Part shown: positions 1-9,589 of the stretch, piece after piece
Position numbering within the stretch: position 1 is the stretch's first letter
Layout of the letters: every line of letters starts with the position of its first letter
Source of the DNA: G963663315 sp965204925
GTDB taxonomy: Bacteria; Pseudomonadota; Gammaproteobacteria; Arenicellales; Poriferihabitantaceae
Direction of reading: 5' to 3'
Length of the DNA: 64,000 nucleotides
NCBI GenBank assembly: GCA_965204925.1
Contig: OZ242021.1
Span: 1,488,001-1,552,000, forward strand
Translations under genes and position numbers: made by a program
Notes under the pieces: generated by a model
Told to the model about the DNA's origin: nothing
Database searches by the model: none
Seen by the model: the letters and a program-made list of their open reading frames with translations, nothing else

Positions 1-597
1 GCGCAGTTCCTGCACAGCCAGGGCTTGACCGATCAGGCGGCTATTGACATTGAAACCCGTACTACCGAAATATCGTTGACAATCGCTCAGGATGGCACGG
101 TCACCGCCCGAATGGAGCAGCCCGAGTTTGTTCCCGAACGAATTCCATTGTTGATGACGCAGGCTTCTTCTTATCGGGTAGATACGGCGCAGGGCGTAAT
201 TGAGTTCAGCGCCCTGTCGATCGGCAACCCCCATTGTGTTATTGTGGTAGATAGCGTTGACACTGCTGACGTTGCGGGATTGGGAGCGCTGATCGAGCGC
301 CATCCGGTTTTCCCCGAGAGAGTCAATGTCGGTTTTTCGCAAACGGTTTCGCCCGATCGAATCAAATTGCGGGTATACGAACGAGGGGTGGGGGAAACTT
401 CCGGATGTGGCAGTGGGGCTTGCGCGGCGGTGGTAGCCGGAATTCGAAACGGCCAGCTTCAGTCCGATGTCACTGTGGCGCTGCCCGGCGGGAGCGTCGA
501 GGTCAGCTGGACAGGAGGGCAGGCCCCTGTTTTTCTGCGCGGTCCGGTGCATCATGTATTCGATGGAAACATCAGCATACCCGGACAACTTCAGTGA
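1..597 (+). CDS. dapF: Diaminopimelate epimerase, C-terminal part (5' end outside window)
   Basis: The frame is open from the first base, so the N-terminus lies upstream of the window; about 198 residues are visible against roughly 275 in the family. DapF interconverts LL- and meso-diaminopimelate in the cytoplasm for lysine and peptidoglycan synthesis. The second active-site cysteine is in the motif ETSGCGSGACAA, and the family motif GNPHCVI is also present. The neighbours DUF484 and xerC in the same orientation reproduce the common gammaproteobacterial dapF-DUF484-xerC cluster, which supports the call. Confidence 0.95.
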   Translation, partial: AQFLHSQGLTDQAAIDIETRTTEISLTIAQDGTVTARMEQPEFVPERIPLLMTQASSYRVDTAQGVIEFSALSIGNPHCVIVVDSVDTADVAGLGALIERHPVFPERVNVGFSQTVSPDRIKLRVYERGVGETSGCGSGACAAVVAGIRNGQLQSDVTVALPGGSVEVSWTGGQAPVFLRGPVHHVFDGNISIPGQLQ

Positions 598-673
598 TTG
601 TCTCTCTTTGTCTGCAAATCGGCAATGTGGTTTATAATCCGGTGCGGGAAATGACCATACACTTTGCACAGAT

Positions 674-1309
674 ATGCCGAAACCTGCGGAAATAGTAGAC
701 TATCTGAAAGCGAACCCCGACTTTGTCGAACAGCATGAAGATTTGCTGGGCAGGCTGGGTCTGGGCGACCGCGCCCTCTTTTATGAACGGCGGTTGCAAG
801 TGCTCATGGACAGACTGGCCCGTCATCAGGCCAAAACCGAACTCATCGTCGAACGTGCCAGAATCAACCAGAAACTGGAGTCCGACTTTCTCCGGTTTGC
901 GGTCGGTCTGCTTGCACAAAAGGATAACGGTGACAGTCCCGTGCAAACGGTGAACAGATTGATGAAGCAGCAGTTCAACGTCGGCGAATCCGTGATCATT
1001 CTGAAATCCGCGGCAACCGGCGCGGAGCGCCTCCGCTATGATCTCGTATGCCAGCGAGTGGCGCATAAAGGGTCCGCTTGCGATAATCGTCTTTCGAGCG
1101 CTTTGCGCGAATCCATTTTCGGACGGAGCGACCGGCCTGTCCGGTCCTGCGCGTTTATTCCATTGTCGTTCGCGGATCAGTTGTTTGGCGTAATGGCGCT
1201 GGGATCGCATTCGCGGACACGATTTCAGCCGGATGTCGGAGTGATGTTTCTGGATCGGCTTGGGCTGTTGACAGGCGGCTACCTGCACGTTCGAATCGGT
1301 CAGCCATGA
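674..1309 (+). CDS. DUF484 family protein
   Basis: A 211-residue protein beginning MPKPAEIVDYLKANPDF, the typical start of DUF484 proteins: a short helical N-terminus with a PDF motif, followed by a GAF-like sensory fold. The biochemical role of the family is unknown. It sits between dapF and xerC, its usual place, and its TGA stop overlaps the xerC ATG (ATGA), so the two are probably translationally coupled. No strong Shine-Dalgarno sequence is visible before the chosen ATG. Confidence 0.9.
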   Translation: MPKPAEIVDYLKANPDFVEQHEDLLGRLGLGDRALFYERRLQVLMDRLARHQAKTELIVERARINQKLESDFLRFAVGLLAQKDNGDSPVQTVNRLMKQQFNVGESVIILKSAATGAERLRYDLVCQRVAHKGSACDNRLSSALRESIFGRSDRPVRSCAFIPLSFADQLFGVMALGSHSRTRFQPDVGVMFLDRLGLLTGGYLHVRIGQP

Positions 1310-2244
1310 CCCGCCTGCAGGAGGAAATGGACCGGTTTCTGGGGCGTCAGAAACGGGAGCGAAGACTGTCCGATAATTCCCGCGAAGCGTACCGCCGGGA
1401 TTTGCAGAAGTTGCATGGCTACGCTTGTGCACAAGCTATAGACGACTGGGACAGTCTGACTGTCCACGATGTCCGGTCTTTCCTGGGCGGATTGCGCCAA
1501 AAGGGTTTATCCGGGCGCAGTATACAGCGTCTGCTGTCGGCCTGCCGCGCTTTTTACCAGTACTTGCTGAAAAACGGGTCGGCGTCGATCAACCCCTTCA
1601 TCGGCGTCCGCGCTCCCAAATCCCCGGGCCGGTTGCCGGCAATACTGAGTGTGGATGAACTGGGCGGGCTGCTTGACGAGCGGGACGACTCTGTTCTTGC
1701 TGTTCGGGACCACGCGATGCTGGAGCTTTTTTATTCTACCGGCATGAGGCTGTCGGAACTGGCATCTCTGGATGTCGACTCGATCGATTTTGACGAGCGC
1801 CGGATTCCCGTTACCGGCAAGGGCAACAAACAGCGCATCGTTCTGGTGGGAAGCAAGGCGGCGGCGGCTGTTGCAGACTGGCTAGGGAAGCGAAGCCGGC
1901 TGGCAAGCGAAACCGAGCGCGCCCTGTTTGTCAATGCCAGGGGGCGACGGCTCGGTGTCCGCGGTATCCAGTATCGGCTTGACCGATGGGCAAAGGCCCG
2001 CGGATTGGGAAGACGGTTGCACCCCCACATGCTGAGACATTCCTTTGCCAGTCACCTGCTCGAATCAAGTGGTGATCTGAGGGCGGTCCAGGAGATCATG
2101 GGGCATGCCGATATTGCCACAACCCAAATCTATACACATCTGGATTTTCAGCATCTGGCGCAGGTTTATGACAGGGCGCATCCTCGCGCCGGGAAACGGC
2201 AAGGTAAACCGTTCGCGGCGCCCCGCAGCCCGCATTCCGATTGA
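1306..2244 (+). CDS. xerC: Tyrosine recombinase XerC
   Basis: A 312-residue tyrosine recombinase that, with XerD, resolves chromosome dimers at dif. The N-terminal SAM-like DNA-binding domain (about residues 5-90) is followed by the catalytic domain. The full catalytic set is visible: R148 (STGMRLSE), K172 (GKGNKQR), H241 and R244 (HPHMLRHS), H267 (GHADI) and the nucleophile Y276 (IYTH). The start overlaps the DUF484 stop. Length and context fit XerC rather than XerD or an integrase. Confidence 0.94.
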   Translation: MTRLQEEMDRFLGRQKRERRLSDNSREAYRRDLQKLHGYACAQAIDDWDSLTVHDVRSFLGGLRQKGLSGRSIQRLLSACRAFYQYLLKNGSASINPFIGVRAPKSPGRLPAILSVDELGGLLDERDDSVLAVRDHAMLELFYSTGMRLSELASLDVDSIDFDERRIPVTGKGNKQRIVLVGSKAAAAVADWLGKRSRLASETERALFVNARGRRLGVRGIQYRLDRWAKARGLGRRLHPHMLRHSFASHLLESSGDLRAVQEIMGHADIATTQIYTHLDFQHLAQVYDRAHPRAGKRQGKPFAAPRSPHSD

Positions 2245-2317
2245 TATACGGCTTCATCGGGGGTATAGTCCGCATCCGGTTTTTCCAGGTTTTCATCTTT
2301 ATCAGACGGAGTCTTTC

Positions 2318-4318
2318 ATGATTGGTTACTCGCCGGTAATTCTGGGTGTTGTTGGTCTGCTTGCAGCGCTTGTCGTATACAAAATGATTCTGAAATACCC
2401 GGAAGGAGAGGGCAAGGTAGCTGAAATTGGCGGCCAGATCCATCGCGGCGCCATGGTGTTCATGCACCGGGAGTATACGTACCTGGCGATTTTCGTGGCC
2501 GTTGTCGGGCTTTTGATCTTTATCTCGGATCTGGGAGCGAAAACAACCGCTGCCTTTCTTCTCGGAGCCTTGTGTTCGGGCGCCGCGGGTTATATCGGTA
2601 TGTATGCGGCGACTCACGCAAACAGCAGGACCACTTCGGCGGCAACGAGGGAAGGAGCGCAGAGCGCTCTGGCTGTGGCGTTTTTCGGGGGCTCTGTCAT
2701 GGGGTTATGTGTGGCCTCGACGGGGTTGCTCGGCATCGGTATATTGTACCTGTTATTCGGCGGCGACCCGCAGACGGCGCACGTCATTCATGGATTTGGC
2801 ATGGGTGCATCCTCTGTCGCCCTTTTTTCCCGGGTAGGGGGTGGAATATATACGAAGAGCGCCGATGTGGGCGCAGACCTCGTAGGCAAGGTCGAAGCCG
2901 GAATCCCTGAAGACGACCCGCGTAATCCGGGCGTAATTGCAGACAACGTAGGCGACAATGTGGGGGATGTAGCCGGCATGGGTTCGGATATTTTCGAATC
3001 CTATTGCGGCTCGATTATTGCGACGATCGCGATCGCGTCAACATTGCCGGCTGCCATGCTGGCTCTGCTCGGAGAGCGGCAGACCCTGATGTTCCTGCCG
3101 CTTGCGCTGGCGTCTGTCGGATTGCTTTGCTCGATTCTGGGGATCCTCATAGTCAAGTTGAACTCGGCCAGATCTCCGGAACTGGCGCTCAGAATCGGCA
3201 CGATCGGCGCCACCGTGATTTTTATGGTCGCTGCCTGGGTGGTGGTGAAGTCCCTTGATATATCCGTGAACGTATGGGGCGCCGTTGTGGTTGGCGCCGC
3301 GGGGGGCATCGGCATCGGTCTCATTACCGAGTACTACACCGGAGGCGGTCCGGTTCGAAAAATCGCCAAAAGCGGTGAAACCGGCCCGGCGACCGTCATG
3401 ATTACCGGTCTGTCCGTCGGCATGGAGTCCGTTGTGGTTCCGTTATTGATTATCAGCGCGATCATTCTGATATCAAGCAGCCTGACCGGACTATATGGCG
3501 TTGGCGTTGCCGCGGTCGGTATGCTGGCTACGGTCGGAATCACCATGGCTATTGATGCTTATGGCCCGGTTGCCGACAATGCGGGAGGGATTGCAGAGAT
3601 GTCCGGTCTGGGTGAAGAGGTACGCGAAATTACCGATTCCCTCGACGAATTGGGAAATACGACTGCCGCCATCGGCAAGGGTTTTGCCATTGGCGCGGCC
3701 GCGTTGGCGGCGCTCGCTATTATTTCCGCCTTCATCGAAACGGTGTCACTGCTCAAGCCCGGGTTTTCTCTGGAACTCAGCGATCCGAAGGTGCTTGCCG
3801 GTATGTTTCTGGGCGGAATTTTCCCCTTCCTCGTTTCCAGCATTACGATGAATGCGGTTGGCGCGGCCGCATTTGATATGATCCATGAGATTCGGCGCCA
3901 GTTCCGGGAGATTCCCGGTTTGATGGAAGGGACGGCGAAACCGGATTCGGATCGGTGTGTCGATATTGCCACTCGTGCAGCGCTCAAGCGAATGGTCCTG
4001 CCCGGCGTGATCGCCGTCACTGCACCGCCACTGGTCGGTTTCGGTCTGGGCGCGACAGCGCTCGGCGGCATGTTGGGCGGGGCATTGCTTGGTTGTGTGT
4101 TGATGGCATTGACCATGGCCAATGCCGGCGGGGCCTGGGATAACGCAAAGAAACATGTCGAGAAAGGGAACTTGGGCGGAAAGGGTTCTGACGTTCATGC
4201 CGCCACTGTTGTCGGTGATACGGTGGGTGATCCGTTCAAGGATACATCGGGGCCTTCGATGAATATTCTCATTAATGTCATGGCAATAGTCAGTCTCGTG
4301 ATCGCGCCGTTGCTGTAG
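2318..4318 (+). CDS. hppA: Membrane-bound ion-translocating pyrophosphatase (K+-dependent type)
   Basis: A 666-residue polytopic protein that couples pyrophosphate hydrolysis to H+ or Na+ export. The substrate-binding core is clear: DVGADLVGKVEAGIPEDDPR, then DNVGDNVGDVAGMGSD, and near the C-terminus DPFKDTSGPSMN. The motif GNTTAAIGKG has Ala where K+-independent enzymes have Lys, so a K+-dependent enzyme is expected from family knowledge; the transported ion cannot be read from this. The ATG at 2318 is chosen because it follows ACGGAG and starts with a hydrophobic segment (MIGYSPVILGVVGLL). The longer open frame from 2105 would run through the end of xerC. Confidence 0.93.
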   Translation: MIGYSPVILGVVGLLAALVVYKMILKYPEGEGKVAEIGGQIHRGAMVFMHREYTYLAIFVAVVGLLIFISDLGAKTTAAFLLGALCSGAAGYIGMYAATHANSRTTSAATREGAQSALAVAFFGGSVMGLCVASTGLLGIGILYLLFGGDPQTAHVIHGFGMGASSVALFSRVGGGIYTKSADVGADLVGKVEAGIPEDDPRNPGVIADNVGDNVGDVAGMGSDIFESYCGSIIATIAIASTLPAAMLALLGERQTLMFLPLALASVGLLCSILGILIVKLNSARSPELALRIGTIGATVIFMVAAWVVVKSLDISVNVWGAVVVGAAGGIGIGLITEYYTGGGPVRKIAKSGETGPATVMITGLSVGMESVVVPLLIISAIILISSSLTGLYGVGVAAVGMLATVGITMAIDAYGPVADNAGGIAEMSGLGEEVREITDSLDELGNTTAAIGKGFAIGAAALAALAIISAFIETVSLLKPGFSLELSDPKVLAGMFLGGIFPFLVSSITMNAVGAAAFDMIHEIRRQFREIPGLMEGTAKPDSDRCVDIATRAALKRMVLPGVIAVTAPPLVGFGLGATALGGMLGGALLGCVLMALTMANAGGAWDNAKKHVEKGNLGGKGSDVHAATVVGDTVGDPFKDTSGPSMNILINVMAIVSLVIAPLL

Positions 4319-4362
4319 CCCATTTGCCAGGGCGCTGCGGCGCTTGCTGTTATCGGCTTGCG

Positions 4363-5169
4363 TCAGTTGACGGCGCCTGCTGGCGCGCCGAGCTTTTCCA
4401 GAGCTGCGTTATGCAAATTGATATTTGCGGAAGCCAGAACGTCTCCTGCGGAATTCATCGTCAGCGGATTGCCCTGCCAGTCACTGATGATGCCGCCAGC
4501 GCCAGTGATAACCGGTACCAGCGCGAAGAAATCATAAGGTTTCAGGTCTGCTTCACACATCAGATCGTTGAATCCGGAAGCAATCAGGCCATAGCCATAA
4601 CAATCTCCGCCAAACACCCGGAAATTACAAACTCCGGTCAGGCGAGAGGCTTGTATTGCCGCTTGCTCATCGAACATATCCATAGTCGTGGTATAGACCG
4701 AGGCATCTTCCAGTTTCTGCGTAGGCCGGGTATGGCAGGTTTCGCCATTATGTGTCGTGGGGCGCCCGCAAATGCCGACCCATCTTTCATCCAGTATGCA
4801 ATGGTCGATAATGCCGATTAGTGGAGTTCCCCGGTAAAGCAGCGCGATGAGCGTACCAAAGGTCGGCATGCCGGTTGCGAAAGATTTGGTGCCGTCAATC
4901 GGGTCGATTACCCATTGCCAGTCCGTATGGCTGCGGCGGGTTCCGGTTTCTTCGCCAAAGAAACCGTGATCGGGATGACGTTCAAGAACAGTATCCCGAA
5001 TGACTTGTTCGGTCTGCTCATCTGCGATGGTGACGGGGCTGCGGTCTTTTTTGCTTTGTACAGGCAGGTCCGTGCGGAACCATGCACGGGTAACTTTCCT
5101 TGCCCGGTCAGCCGCCAGATGTGCAGTGTCAAGAAATGCCTGTAACAGGTTGTCGCGGGGCCGGGTCAT
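4363..5169 (-). CDS. hisN: Histidinol-phosphatase, inositol-monophosphatase family
   Basis: A 268-residue Mg2+-dependent phosphatase of the inositol monophosphatase fold. The metal-binding motifs are all present: FFGEETG (Glu), WVIDPIDGTKSF (DPxDGT) and, late in the protein, DLKPYDFFAL. The sequence around IDPIDGTKSFATG and the length resemble HisN-type histidinol-phosphate phosphatases more than CysQ; a separate cysQ lies at 25455. It is convergent with hppA and divergent from etfB. The exact substrate (histidinol phosphate or inositol phosphate) is inferred. Confidence 0.8.
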   Translation of the reverse strand: MTRPRDNLLQAFLDTAHLAADRARKVTRAWFRTDLPVQSKKDRSPVTIADEQTEQVIRDTVLERHPDHGFFGEETGTRRSHTDWQWVIDPIDGTKSFATGMPTFGTLIALLYRGTPLIGIIDHCILDERWVGICGRPTTHNGETCHTRPTQKLEDASVYTTTMDMFDEQAAIQASRLTGVCNFRVFGGDCYGYGLIASGFNDLMCEADLKPYDFFALVPVITGAGGIISDWQGNPLTMNSAGDVLASANINLHNAALEKLGAPAGAVN

Positions 5170-5275
5170 CGGTTAATCTGTATTTTGGATAACAAGGAAG
5201 ATTTTAACCGACAAATTACGGTAGAATCCGCCCGGTTTTGTCTCCAATCCTTATTTCTCCGGGAGAATCCGCCAA

Positions 5276-6028
5276 ATGAAAATACTGGTTCCAGTGAAAC
5301 GAGTGATCGATGCCAACATCCGGGTCCGGGTGAAGTCCGATCACACAGGTGTTGAAACCGCCAACGTCAAAATGGCGATGAATCCGTTTTGCGAAATCGC
5401 AGTGGAAGAAGCGTTGCGGCTGAAAGAAGCCGGTCATGCCGAAGAGGTCATCCTGGTTTCCGCCGGAGAAGAAAAATGTCAGGAAACGATACGTGCAGGC
5501 TTGGCGATGGGAGCCGACCGCGGTATTTATATTGCCGCGCCAGCCAGCCTGGAGCCGTTGACGATAGCAAAGATGATAAAAGCGGTGGCCGTGAGAGAAT
5601 CCACCGATCTGATTATTCTCGGCAAACAATCGATCGACGATGACAACAACCAGACCGGGCAGATGGTTGCTGCGCTGATGCAACGTCCACTCGGAAGTTA
5701 TATCTCGAAAATTGAAAAAAACCCGGAGGGGTTTTTGATCATCCGGGAAATAGACGCCGGCCTGGAAGTATTGCAGATCACATCGCCGGCTGTCGTAACT
5801 ACTGACCTGCGTTTGAATGAGCCGAGATATGCCTCCCTGCCAAACATCATGAAGGCTCGCAAAAAACCGATCGACGTCCTCACTGTGCAAGAGCTGGGCG
5901 TTGATACACAGCGGCGGGTTGTCGTCCTTGAGGTCAATGAACCGCCTGCCCGCCAGGCCGGGGTTCTGGTGGCCAATGCGGCCGAACTGGTGGATAAACT
6001 GAGAAATGAAGCGAAGGTGATTAAATGA
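5276..6028 (+). CDS. etfB: Electron transfer flavoprotein subunit beta
   Basis: A 250-residue ETF beta subunit starting MKILVPVKRVIDANIRVRV. It pairs with EtfA to carry electrons from acyl-CoA and related dehydrogenases to ETF-ubiquinone oxidoreductase. The ETF-beta signature with the VEEALRLKE helix and the AMP-binding region (ILGKQSIDDDNNQTGQM) is visible. The start follows CTCCGGGAGAAT, a reasonable ribosome binding site. It overlaps etfA by ATGA, so the subunits are co-translated. A divergent promoter region separates it from hisN. Confidence 0.96.
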   Translation: MKILVPVKRVIDANIRVRVKSDHTGVETANVKMAMNPFCEIAVEEALRLKEAGHAEEVILVSAGEEKCQETIRAGLAMGADRGIYIAAPASLEPLTIAKMIKAVAVRESTDLIILGKQSIDDDNNQTGQMVAALMQRPLGSYISKIEKNPEGFLIIREIDAGLEVLQITSPAVVTTDLRLNEPRYASLPNIMKARKKPIDVLTVQELGVDTQRRVVVLEVNEPPARQAGVLVANAAELVDKLRNEAKVIK

Positions 6029-6960
6029 GAATTCTGGTTGTAGCGGAACATGACAAGTCAGCGCTGGCGCCGGCGACGCAAAATACGATTACGGCTGCCG
6101 GCTTGATTGGCGGCGATGTGGATGTGCTGGTTGCAGGCCAGGACTGTGGCGCGGTGGTGGATGTCGTTGCCAGCGTCGCCGGGGTGAGCCGGGTTCTGGT
6201 TTGCGACAATCCGGTCTACGCTTGCGATATTACCGAAAATATCGCATTCCTGATCCGGTCAATTGCGGACGGGTATTCCCATGTCATGGCTCCTGCCACG
6301 ACTTTTGGCAAGGCTGTGATCCCTTACACGGCGGCGTTGTGTGATGTCCAGGCTATCTCGGATATCAGCGAAGTCGTCGATGGCGATACGTTCATCCGGC
6401 CGATTTATGCCGGGAACGCGCTGGCCAGGGTAAGGTCAACCGACCCGGTCAAAATGATTACCGTACGCGCGACCGCGTTTGCGCTGGCGGACGGGGAAAG
6501 CGGTGACGCTGACATTCATCATATTGAGGCTGCCGGCGCCACCGGCAATGTTGCATTCGTGGAGCAGATGTTAAGTTCCAGTGAGCGCCCTGAACTGACC
6601 TCTGCCAAAGTGGTCGTATCGGGGGGGCGCGGAATGAAAAATGGGGAGAATTTTGCGATGCTGGAAAAATTGGCAGACCAACTCGGCGGCGCGGTCGGCG
6701 CTTCACGCGCAGCCGTAGATGCGGGTTTTGTGCCCAACGACTATCAGGTGGGGCAGACCGGCAAGGTGGTGGCTCCGGATTTGTATCTGGCGGTCGGTAT
6801 TTCAGGAGCGATTCAGCATCTTGCCGGAATGAAGGATTCCAGAGTGATTGTTGCCATCAATAACGATGAAGAAGCTCCGATCTTTCAGGTTGCGGATTAT
6901 GGCTGGAACCAGGACCTGTTTGATGCTGTGCCGGCGCTACAGGCTGAACTGGAAAAGTAA
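6025..6960 (+). CDS. etfA: Electron transfer flavoprotein subunit alpha
   Basis: A 311-residue ETF alpha subunit. The C-terminal FAD-binding signature is present in order: SGGRGMKNGENF, GASRAAVDAGFVPND, GQTGKVVAPDLY, AVGISGAIQHLAGM and AINNDEEAPIFQVADYG. The start overlaps the etfB stop. The stop is immediately followed by the TTG start of the next gene, suggesting an operon etfB-etfA-PLP enzyme-CoA transferase. A likely electron donor is the glutaryl-CoA-type dehydrogenase at 18702. Confidence 0.96.
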   Translation: MRILVVAEHDKSALAPATQNTITAAGLIGGDVDVLVAGQDCGAVVDVVASVAGVSRVLVCDNPVYACDITENIAFLIRSIADGYSHVMAPATTFGKAVIPYTAALCDVQAISDISEVVDGDTFIRPIYAGNALARVRSTDPVKMITVRATAFALADGESGDADIHHIEAAGATGNVAFVEQMLSSSERPELTSAKVVVSGGRGMKNGENFAMLEKLADQLGGAVGASRAAVDAGFVPNDYQVGQTGKVVAPDLYLAVGISGAIQHLAGMKDSRVIVAINNDEEAPIFQVADYGWNQDLFDAVPALQAELEK

Positions 6961-8040
6961 TTGACCGTTGCGAATCCCGGCCGGCAGCATCCGGCGGTGC
7001 AATTCAGGCGGACTGCGATCAGGCAACTCAGTCATCTGCCGCAGGTTGAACTCGGCCACTACCCGACGCCGATCGAGCCGCTTGACAGGTTGTCCGCAAA
7101 ATTTCCGGGTTACCGGATCAGGGTAAAGCGGGATGACTGTACCGGCCTGGGGCTCGGAGGCAACAAGGTCCGGCAAATAGAGTTTTATCTTGGTGATGCC
7201 CTGTCACAAGGCTGCGATACGGTTTTGAGTACCGGGGCGGTGCAGTCCAACTGCATGCGTACGATTGCGGCTGCAACCAGCAAACTGGGTATGGATTGCC
7301 ATATCCAGTTGGAAAACCGGGTCAGTAACCATAGTGCAGAATATCAGAATTCGGGCAATAAACTGCTGACCAGCCTGTTTGGCGCCCATATTTATTATTA
7401 TCCTGCAGGAGAAGACGAAGAAGGCGCTGATCGGTCGCTTGCCGACATTGCCGATAAACTGAAAGGGGAAGGCAGGAAGCCTTACATTATTCCGTTGCGG
7501 GTCGTCAGGGAGCCGAAAGGCGCCTTCGGTTATATGGTTGCCGCCCAAGAGATGCTGGATCAGTTCAGGGAGCTTGAGTGGCAGCCTGACCTGGTTGTGG
7601 TCGGTTCCGGCAGTGGCTTGACTCATGCCGGATTGCTGACCGGGTTGCGGCTTCTGCAATGTGATATACCGGTGCTCGGCGTCTGTGTTCGCCGGCATGC
7701 GCGGGCGCAATCCGCCAGGATCAAAACTCATTGTGAAAATCTGGCGAATATGCTTGATATCCGGACTCCGGTTACGGAGCGGGATATCTGGACCGATGAC
7801 AGTGCCCTGGCGCCGGGTTATGGTCAGATATGCGAGGGCCTGAAAGACACGATTCGCCTGGTCGCAACCACAGAAGGGCTGTTGCTGGATCCGGTGTATT
7901 CAGGGAAGGCCATGCGCTGCATGCTTGATTTAATTGCAAACAACGCTCTCACCGGTTACAGGAATCTGCTCTTTATTCATACAGGCGGTACCCCGGCGAT
8001 ATTTGCCTATCGCAACGATTTTCAAAGCTTGCCGGATTGA
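6961..8040 (+). CDS. PLP-dependent D-cysteine desulfhydrase / ACC deaminase family enzyme
   Basis: A 359-residue fold-type II PLP enzyme. The Schiff-base lysine is K69 in LGLGGNKVRQIEF, followed by the family motif STGAVQSNCMRTIAA; the phosphate-binding glycines are in VVGSGSGLTHAG. This matches the D-cysteine desulfhydrase/1-aminocyclopropane-1-carboxylate deaminase family; the substrate is not certain. Translation probably starts at the TTG at 6961 directly after the etfA stop, with GGAAAAG just upstream as ribosome binding site; no ATG exists close to the conserved N-terminus. Confidence 0.85.
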   Translation: MTVANPGRQHPAVQFRRTAIRQLSHLPQVELGHYPTPIEPLDRLSAKFPGYRIRVKRDDCTGLGLGGNKVRQIEFYLGDALSQGCDTVLSTGAVQSNCMRTIAAATSKLGMDCHIQLENRVSNHSAEYQNSGNKLLTSLFGAHIYYYPAGEDEEGADRSLADIADKLKGEGRKPYIIPLRVVREPKGAFGYMVAAQEMLDQFRELEWQPDLVVVGSGSGLTHAGLLTGLRLLQCDIPVLGVCVRRHARAQSARIKTHCENLANMLDIRTPVTERDIWTDDSALAPGYGQICEGLKDTIRLVATTEGLLLDPVYSGKAMRCMLDLIANNALTGYRNLLFIHTGGTPAIFAYRNDFQSLPD

Positions 8041-8078
8041 GTTGTGCATGGCGCGTTTGCCCGGGAGCCATAAAAATC

Positions 8079-9257
8079 ATGTCGCAATCCCGCCGTAGCG
8101 CCCCGCTTGAAGGTATTACCGTTATTGATTTGACGCGAGTCCTTGCAGGTCCGTACCTGACTATGATACTGGCAGACCTCGGCGCCAGCGTGATCAAGGT
8201 GGAATTGCCCGGGTGTGGAGACGACGCGAGGCAATTTGGGCCTTTTCTGGGTCAGGAATCGGTTTATTTTTCCTCTATCAACCGTGGCAAGAAAAGTATC
8301 GCGTTGAATCTGAAAGAATCGGATGACCGCGCGGTGTTTGAAAAATTGCTTGCAAAAGGGGATGTTCTGGTTGAGAACTTTCGCGCCGGCGCCCTGCAAA
8401 AACTCGGTTTTGGCTGGCAGCAATTACACAGCATCAATCCGGCATTGATTTATGCCTGCGTTTCCGGTTTCGGCCATACCGGTCCCTACAGGAATCGTCC
8501 TGCCTATGATCTGGTTGTCCAGGGTATGGGCGGGGTAATGAGTCTGACCGGCGATAAAGATACCGCGCCCAATCGGGTGGGTACTTCCGTAGGCGATATT
8601 ACCGCCGGCCTGTTCGGGGTTTGCGGGGTGTTGGCGGCGCTTTATGATCGGGAAAAGACCGGCGAGGGGCAACAGGTGGATGTGGCTATGCTGGATTGTC
8701 AGGTCGCCATACTGGAGAATTCCATAGCGCGATATTTTGCCGAAGGCGGCATCCCCGAACCGATCGGTATGCGCCACCCGTCGATTACGCCATTTGCCGG
8801 ATTCCGCGCGCAGGACGGGGAACACATCATTATTGCAGTTGGCAACGACGCCATGTTCAGGAAATTTTGTGAAGTGATAGGGTGCGGGGACCTGCCTGAG
8901 GACAGCCGCTTCCGGTCGAACAATCTGCGAACCGAAAATTATCAGGCGCTGCACGATGAAATTGAGCGCAGCCTGAAACGCAAACCGGTTGCCCGGTGGC
9001 TTACGGTCTTGCAGGAGGGCGGGATTCCGTGCGGCCCGATCAATAACATTGAACAGGTTGTCAACGATCCTCACATACGATACAGGAACATGATCATATC
9101 CGTGGCGGCCGATCAGGAGTCCGGCGGCACGCAAAGCATCCGTATGCCGGGCAATCCGATCAAGTTTTCCGCATACGATGACCCAAAAACCCGGCCCCGG
9201 GCGCCGCGTCTGGATGAGCACCGCCAGCAGATACTTGAATTCCTGCAAGAGGAATGA
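8079..9257 (+). CDS. CaiB/BaiF family (class III) CoA-transferase
   Basis: A 392-residue class III CoA-transferase. The N-terminal motif VIDLTRVLAGPYLTMILADLG, the segment VENFRAGALQKLG and YDLVVQGMGGVMSLTG are characteristic. Such enzymes move CoA between carboxylic acids; the acids cannot be told from sequence. A TTG at 8037 extends the frame into the previous gene, but the ATG at 8079 is preferred because GGGAG lies 11 bases upstream and the conserved domain begins soon after. Given the ETF genes and a glutaryl-CoA dehydrogenase in the window, a dicarboxylate-CoA transferase role is possible but inferred. Confidence 0.88.
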   Translation: MSQSRRSAPLEGITVIDLTRVLAGPYLTMILADLGASVIKVELPGCGDDARQFGPFLGQESVYFSSINRGKKSIALNLKESDDRAVFEKLLAKGDVLVENFRAGALQKLGFGWQQLHSINPALIYACVSGFGHTGPYRNRPAYDLVVQGMGGVMSLTGDKDTAPNRVGTSVGDITAGLFGVCGVLAALYDREKTGEGQQVDVAMLDCQVAILENSIARYFAEGGIPEPIGMRHPSITPFAGFRAQDGEHIIIAVGNDAMFRKFCEVIGCGDLPEDSRFRSNNLRTENYQALHDEIERSLKRKPVARWLTVLQEGGIPCGPINNIEQVVNDPHIRYRNMIISVAADQESGGTQSIRMPGNPIKFSAYDDPKTRPRAPRLDEHRQQILEFLQEE

Positions 9258-9273
9258 CCGATTCGAATTGAAA

Positions 9274-9588
9274 ATGGGCAGTAAAGAGCTTCGCAAACGT
9301 ATAAACTGGCAAAGCCGAAGCGGTCAGTTCGCACAATCGTCCGAAAAACAGCTATTTGATGTTTTCAATGACTTCTTTTGCGACACTGAGTATACAATTC
9401 AAAAAAATCCACGTGAATTTAATCAAATTTATGCGGACTATCCTTTGAAGCAGTCCGAACTCGAACAAATTTACAATCCAAAAGAATTAATCAAACGACA
9501 TGGGATCTATCCTGATTATGCAATCCTTAACAGATATACAAACAAGAAAATCTATTTTGTATATAATCTATCTCCTTATTTGGGCTGA
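9274..9588 (+). pseudogene. Truncated MunI-like type II restriction endonuclease
   Basis: The first ~93 residues (MGSKELRKRINWQ..., VFNDFF, IYNP, GIYPDYAI, TNKKIYF) align along their length with my recollection of restriction endonuclease MunI (target CAATTG, about 202 residues). The PD of the PD...ExK active site is present. The frame diverges immediately after KKIYF, where MunI carries its catalytic ExK, and stops after 104 residues. It is therefore a dead gene lacking half its active site. The AT-rich composition differs from the flanking genes. It faces the methyltransferase remnant at 9590-9873. Confidence 0.82.
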
Positions 9589-9589
9589 A

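Noticed and set aside
2105..2317. N-terminal extension of the pyrophosphatase
   Set aside because: It overlaps the xerC end in another frame, is polar and unlike the family; ATG at 2318 has a ribosome binding site.
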